A model generated the notes under the pieces. That model made no database searches, was not told the DNA's origin, and saw only the letters and a program-made list of their open reading frames with translations. Positions 4,996 to 7,840 of a stretch of 7,840 nt of DNA are shown here, piece by piece (the stretch's first letter is position 1; the number at the start of each line of letters is the position of its first letter). The DNA lies in NCBI GenBank assembly GCA_030633365.1, contig DAOVSY010000131.1, positions 1-7,840 on the forward strand, given 5' to 3'. A program made the translations under genes and the position numbers. This DNA comes from Spirochaetaceae bacterium (lineage in GTDB: Bacteria; Spirochaetota; Spirochaetia; B11-G9).

Positions 4996-5960
4996 AAGTT
5001 TTTTTTAATAAATTATTTCTACTATTTATTTCACTTATTATCTTTTCTTCCTGCAGCGAAGAACTTCAGAGTTTTAATTCTGACACATATGAATATGAAA
5101 CCAGTTTTTCCAAAGGTCCTATTTTTTTGGATATGAAAGTAGATAATACAGAAATAAATACTAGCCAGAATATAAAAGTATTTTTAACTGGAAAAGCTTA
5201 TGAGGGATGGAAACCTTCTTTCCCTGATCTGAAGGATAGTTTAGGTGAATTTACTGTAATAAATGTTTCTGATAATTCTGCACGACTGGAAGATGATGGC
5301 TCTATTGGAATTAGCAGAACTATTATATTAAAACCATTTCTTTCCGGAGAATACGAAATCCCTTCTCTGTCTCTGGATTATATTGATCAGGACGAGAATA
5401 AGGGAGTCCTGTTAAGTACCCCTTTATTAGTTAGTGTAAGCAGTCTATTACCGGAAGATACTGAAAATCTTCAGCTCATGGAGATAAGGGAACCCAATAC
5501 TTTTAATTATTGGAAGATGATAATTATTATTTCTATTGCAATAATCATTCTTGGAGCAGTTTTTCTAGCATTTTTACTAATTCGTAAAGGTCAAAGAGAG
5601 AAACTTATACCTGGAATCCCACCATATGAAGAAGCTTTTAATAAACTTACTTTTCTTCTTGATAAAAAACTTCCACAGGAAGGTAGATTTAAAGAGTTCT
5701 ATTTCCAATTAAATTTAATTGTAAGGGTATATATAGAAAAGCAGTTTGCTATAAGAGCTCCGGAACAGACAACAGAAGAATTCCTTCAGGATTTGGCTGT
5801 ATCCAATAATATTGCAGATGGATTTAAGCAGAGTTTAAAGGAATTTTTAATTCATTCAGATCTTGTTAAATTTGCCAGACATAAACCTGAAAAAGATGAA
5901 ATTACAGATTCTGTAGAGTCATGTAAAAACTTTATAAAGGTGACAGGAGAAATGCTATGA
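4992..5960 (+). CDS. BatD/DUF4381-like membrane protein with signal peptide, possible lipoprotein
   Basis: 322 residues. Residues 1-20 are a signal peptide (MKVFFNK, then a hydrophobic core) ending in FSSC, with C21 as candidate lipidated cysteine; F at -3 is atypical for most bacteria but tolerated in spirochaetes. Residues about 40-160 look like beta-rich periplasmic repeats, including a GEYEIPSLSLDY segment as in BatD-type proteins. One transmembrane helix lies at about 175-197, followed by RKGQREK. The cytoplasmic part (205-322) is helical and resembles the DUF4381 tail: PYEEAFNKL, GRFKEFYFQLNLIVRVYIEKQF, then TTEEFLQDL. Probably a structural member of the Bat membrane complex. Starts at GTG overlapping the DUF58 stop (GTGA), with AAAGG 11 bases upstream; the next in-frame ATG would remove the signal peptide. 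The family call is by pattern and less certain than its neighbours. Confidence 0.8.
   Translation: MKVFFNKLFLLFISLIIFSSCSEELQSFNSDTYEYETSFSKGPIFLDMKVDNTEINTSQNIKVFLTGKAYEGWKPSFPDLKDSLGEFTVINVSDNSARLEDDGSIGISRTIILKPFLSGEYEIPSLSLDYIDQDENKGVLLSTPLLVSVSSLLPEDTENLQLMEIREPNTFNYWKMIIIISIAIIILGAVFLAFLLIRKGQREKLIPGIPPYEEAFNKLTFLLDKKLPQEGRFKEFYFQLNLIVRVYIEKQFAIRAPEQTTEEFLQDLAVSNNIADGFKQSLKEFLIHSDLVKFARHKPEKDEITDSVESCKNFIKVTGEML
5945..5949 (+). promoter_or_regulatory. Ribosome binding site of batA
   Basis: AGGAG inside the last codons of the preceding gene, 7 bases before the ATG at 5957, which itself overlaps the TGA stop (ATGA). Confidence 0.65.
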
Positions 5961-6952
5961 TATTTCAGGATCCTTTAGCATTTTTACTTCTTTTAGTAAT
6001 TCCTGTTATTTTTTTAATACGCTATAAAAAGGGTAAAAGAAGTAATTCCGGAATTCCTTTCCCTTCTGTTTCTCTTGTATCAGATTTACCCAGATCATTC
6101 CGCCAGAAACTTGGATTTATTAAACCCTTCCTCCTTGTCTTTTCAATGGTACTCTTAGTTGTAGCTCTTGCCCGGCCACAGTATGGGATGGAGGAAGTAA
6201 AGACTGTTAATAAGGGAATTGCTATAGAGATGGTTGTCGACCGGTCAGGTAGTATGGGAGCGGGTATCCGTTATGAAGGGAAGAATATTACAAGACTGGA
6301 TGCTGTTAAACTGGTTTTTACAAATTTTGTTCTTGGAAATGGTAAGGAACTGAAGGGAAGATCAAATGATTTAATTGGTCTGGTCAGTTTTGCCAGATAT
6401 GCAGATACTGTTTATCCCTTATCATTGTCCCATACCACAATAACAGGATTTTTAAAAAATGTTTCTTTAGTAACTGACCGAAATGAAGACGGAACCGCTA
6501 TTGGTGATGCACTTGCTTTAGGCTCTGCAAGACTCAAAACTATTGAGGATGCGTTAGATGATCTGGAAAATAAAGAAGATTATATTATTAAGAGTAAAAT
6601 TATTATTCTATTAACTGATGGTCAGAATAATTGGGGGAAATATTCTCCAGTTCAGGCTGCAGAGATTGCCAGAGATTGGGGTATTAAAATTTATGCAATA
6701 GGTATTGGTGGAGAAGATGTTGAAACCTTAACTAAAGTTGCAAGTATAACTGGTGGTAAGTATTTTTCTGCAGATAATGTTAAAGGACTTACAAAGGTAT
6801 ATGAGGAAATAGACAGCCTTGAAAAAAGTGAAATAGAATCAGTAAAATATATGGATTATAAAGAGGCATTTCTTCCATTTGCAATAGCAGCTTTTATTTT
6901 CATTTCTTTATATATTATTCTTTCAGCTACACTGTTAAGGAGGATCCCTTAA
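5957..6952 (+). CDS. batA: BatA-like VWA domain membrane protein
   Basis: 331 residues with the BatA layout: transmembrane helices at about 8-21 and 54-71, a VWA domain (about 85-295) and a C-terminal helix at about 303-325. The N-terminal PLAFLLLLVIPVI and the ALARPQ that ends the second helix are typical of the family. The MIDAS is complete: D95-x-S97-x-S99 in DRSGSM, T180 in EDGTAIGDAL and D221 in LLTDGQNN, so divalent metal and ligand binding is expected. Compared with the next gene's product the VWA domain has two extra loops (around 118-128 and 190-205). The domain is placed between helices 2 and 3, in the periplasm by family convention. Starts with ATG overlapping the upstream stop. 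The name rests on gene order and architecture. Confidence 0.9.
   Translation: MIFQDPLAFLLLLVIPVIFLIRYKKGKRSNSGIPFPSVSLVSDLPRSFRQKLGFIKPFLLVFSMVLLVVALARPQYGMEEVKTVNKGIAIEMVVDRSGSMGAGIRYEGKNITRLDAVKLVFTNFVLGNGKELKGRSNDLIGLVSFARYADTVYPLSLSHTTITGFLKNVSLVTDRNEDGTAIGDALALGSARLKTIEDALDDLENKEDYIIKSKIIILLTDGQNNWGKYSPVQAAEIARDWGIKIYAIGIGGEDVETLTKVASITGGKYFSADNVKGLTKVYEEIDSLEKSEIESVKYMDYKEAFLPFAIAAFIFISLYIILSATLLRRIP
6937..6943 (+). promoter_or_regulatory. Ribosome binding site of batB, inside the end of batA
   Basis: AAGGAGG, nearly a full anti-Shine-Dalgarno match, overlapping the codons for LRR at the end of batA. It is 11 bases from the ATG at 6955 and 14 from the ATG directly after it, so 6955 is chosen. 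The spacing is longer than usual. Confidence 0.65.
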
Positions 6953-6954
6953 CC

Positions 6955-7840
6955 ATGATGTTTAGATTTATTTCTTTGGCAAATATTAATTACCTTTGGC
7001 TTGTACCAATTTTAATTTTAATCTATGTGTATGACCACTATAAGAGAAAAACCGCTCTTTTAAATTTTGTACATGATAATTATCTCCAAAAAATATCTTC
7101 CCTTGTTAATATAAAAAGAAGACGAACAGAACAGGTTCTTCTTCTTTTATCTCTAATTTTTATTGTTCTTGCAATTGCCAGACCAGGTTGGAATCCAAAA
7201 CCTGTGACTGTTGAAAGAAAGGGAAGAGATGTTGTTTTTATTATAGATATTTCCAGGAGTATGCTTGCAGAAGACTTAAAACCAAACAGACTTGAAAGAG
7301 CCAAAACAGAGATTATTGACACAGTCTCCAGACTTTCCGGCAGCAGGGTAGCTTTACTTGAGTTTGCAGGTTCTACAGTTGTTAAGTCTCCACTTACTAC
7401 AGATTATGCTTTTTTTAGATCTGCAACTGAAAGCCTTTCTGTTGATGATGTATCCAGAGGTGGTACAATGCTTGGAGATGCTTTACGGGAGGCCATGACC
7501 CAGGTTTTAGATCCTAAAGAGAAAAATTTTAAGGATATTATTCTTATAACAGATGGTGAAGACCATGAGAGCTTTCCTGTTGAAGCAGCAAAAGCAGCTG
7601 GAGAACAGGGGGTGAGATTAATTGTAATAGGTCTTGGAGATGAAAATCAGGGGACAAGAATACCTGTAATTGATGCTGATGGAAAGAAAACATTTCTTAC
7701 TTATAATGGAGAGGAAGTCTGGACTAAACTGGATGCCGATACACTTAGAGCTATGGCTGCAGTTAGTCCTGGAGGTAAATACTTAAATGTTGGAACTGGT
7801 GCTTTTGACCTGGGAGAGATTTATCTTCGTTTAATAGCCA
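6955..7840 (+). CDS. batB: BatB-like VWA domain membrane protein, 3' end outside window
   Basis: The first 295 codons of a gene cut by the window end, with no stop codon up to base 7840. Transmembrane helices at about 12-26 and 60-75 (the second ends in LAIARPGW, as in BatA), then a VWA domain from about residue 90. The MIDAS is complete: D98-x-S100-x-S102 in DISRSM, T171 in RGGTMLGDAL and D200 in LITDGEDH. The segment GTRIPVIDADGKKTFL (232-247) is the insertion typical of BatB. A C-terminal helix, or a TPR region like that of BatB/BatC fusions, would lie outside the window. A gap of only 2 bases follows batA. BatA and BatB are usually partners in one membrane complex with the MoxR ATPase. 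A shorter start at the second ATG (6958) is possible. Confidence 0.9.
   Translation, partial: MMFRFISLANINYLWLVPILILIYVYDHYKRKTALLNFVHDNYLQKISSLVNIKRRRTEQVLLLLSLIFIVLAIARPGWNPKPVTVERKGRDVVFIIDISRSMLAEDLKPNRLERAKTEIIDTVSRLSGSRVALLEFAGSTVVKSPLTTDYAFFRSATESLSVDDVSRGGTMLGDALREAMTQVLDPKEKNFKDIILITDGEDHESFPVEAAKAAGEQGVRLIVIGLGDENQGTRIPVIDADGKKTFLTYNGEEVWTKLDADTLRAMAAVSPGGKYLNVGTGAFDLGEIYLRLIA

Noticed and set aside
1..7840. CRISPR array, insertion sequence, att site, tRNA or rRNA
   Set aside because: No regular long repeats with spacers, transposase, integrase, terminal inverted repeats or RNA-gene signatures seen on either strand.

Overview
The window is AT-rich (roughly one third G+C by eye) bacterial chromosome, densely coding on both strands, with a divergent layout. 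Bacterial genetic code, good Shine-Dalgarno sites, GTG as well as ATG starts, a loose lipobox (FSSC) and the gene order MoxR / DUF58 / membrane BatD-like protein / VWA / VWA together suggest a Spirochaetota member or a related Gram-negative phylum. This placement is inference from gene order and style, since no rRNA or marker gene is present.

Left part, minus strand. Reading leftwards from the central regulatory region are: a 215-residue protein with an excisionase-type helix-turn-helix fused to a PTS EIIA (fructose/mannitol or nitrogen type) domain; a 552-residue cation:proton antiporter with two C-terminal CBS domains, whose ribosome binding site lies inside the end of the EIIA gene; and, after a 124-base gap with its own probable promoter, the 5' part of a membrane-anchored DUF302 protein that runs out of the window at base 1.

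Centre, about 2799-3106. This 308-base gene-free region separates the two divergent operons and is dense in regulatory-looking structure. It has a consensus-like leftward promoter with a perfect 7+7 inverted repeat over its -10, three A5 tracts exactly 10 bases apart just upstream, another 7+7 inverted repeat, a 6+6 inverted repeat running into three TGTAAT-type hexamers exactly 11 bases apart, a perfect extended -10 (TGATATAAT), and a second rightward promoter (TTGACT-17-TATATC) close to the first gene of the right operon.

Right part, plus strand. This is a tightly packed Bat ('Bacteroides aerotolerance') type operon: MoxR AAA+ ATPase, DUF58 protein with an intact MIDAS, a membrane-anchored BatD/DUF4381-like protein with a signal peptide, BatA-like VWA protein and BatB-like VWA protein (cut by the window end). 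The first three junctions overlap by 4 bases (GTGA, GTGA, ATGA) and the fourth has a 2-base gap, so translation is probably coupled. In such systems the MoxR ATPase is thought to act as a chaperone on a membrane complex of VWA proteins whose metal sites face the periplasm or cytoplasm; the true physiological job is still debated.

The most interesting points are the HTH-EIIA/CBS-antiporter pair, which looks like a phosphotransfer- and nucleotide-sensing ion-transport module, and the unusually structured regulatory region it shares with the Bat operon. The Bat operon itself is a known system. I do not see a mobile element, CRISPR array, tRNA or rRNA.
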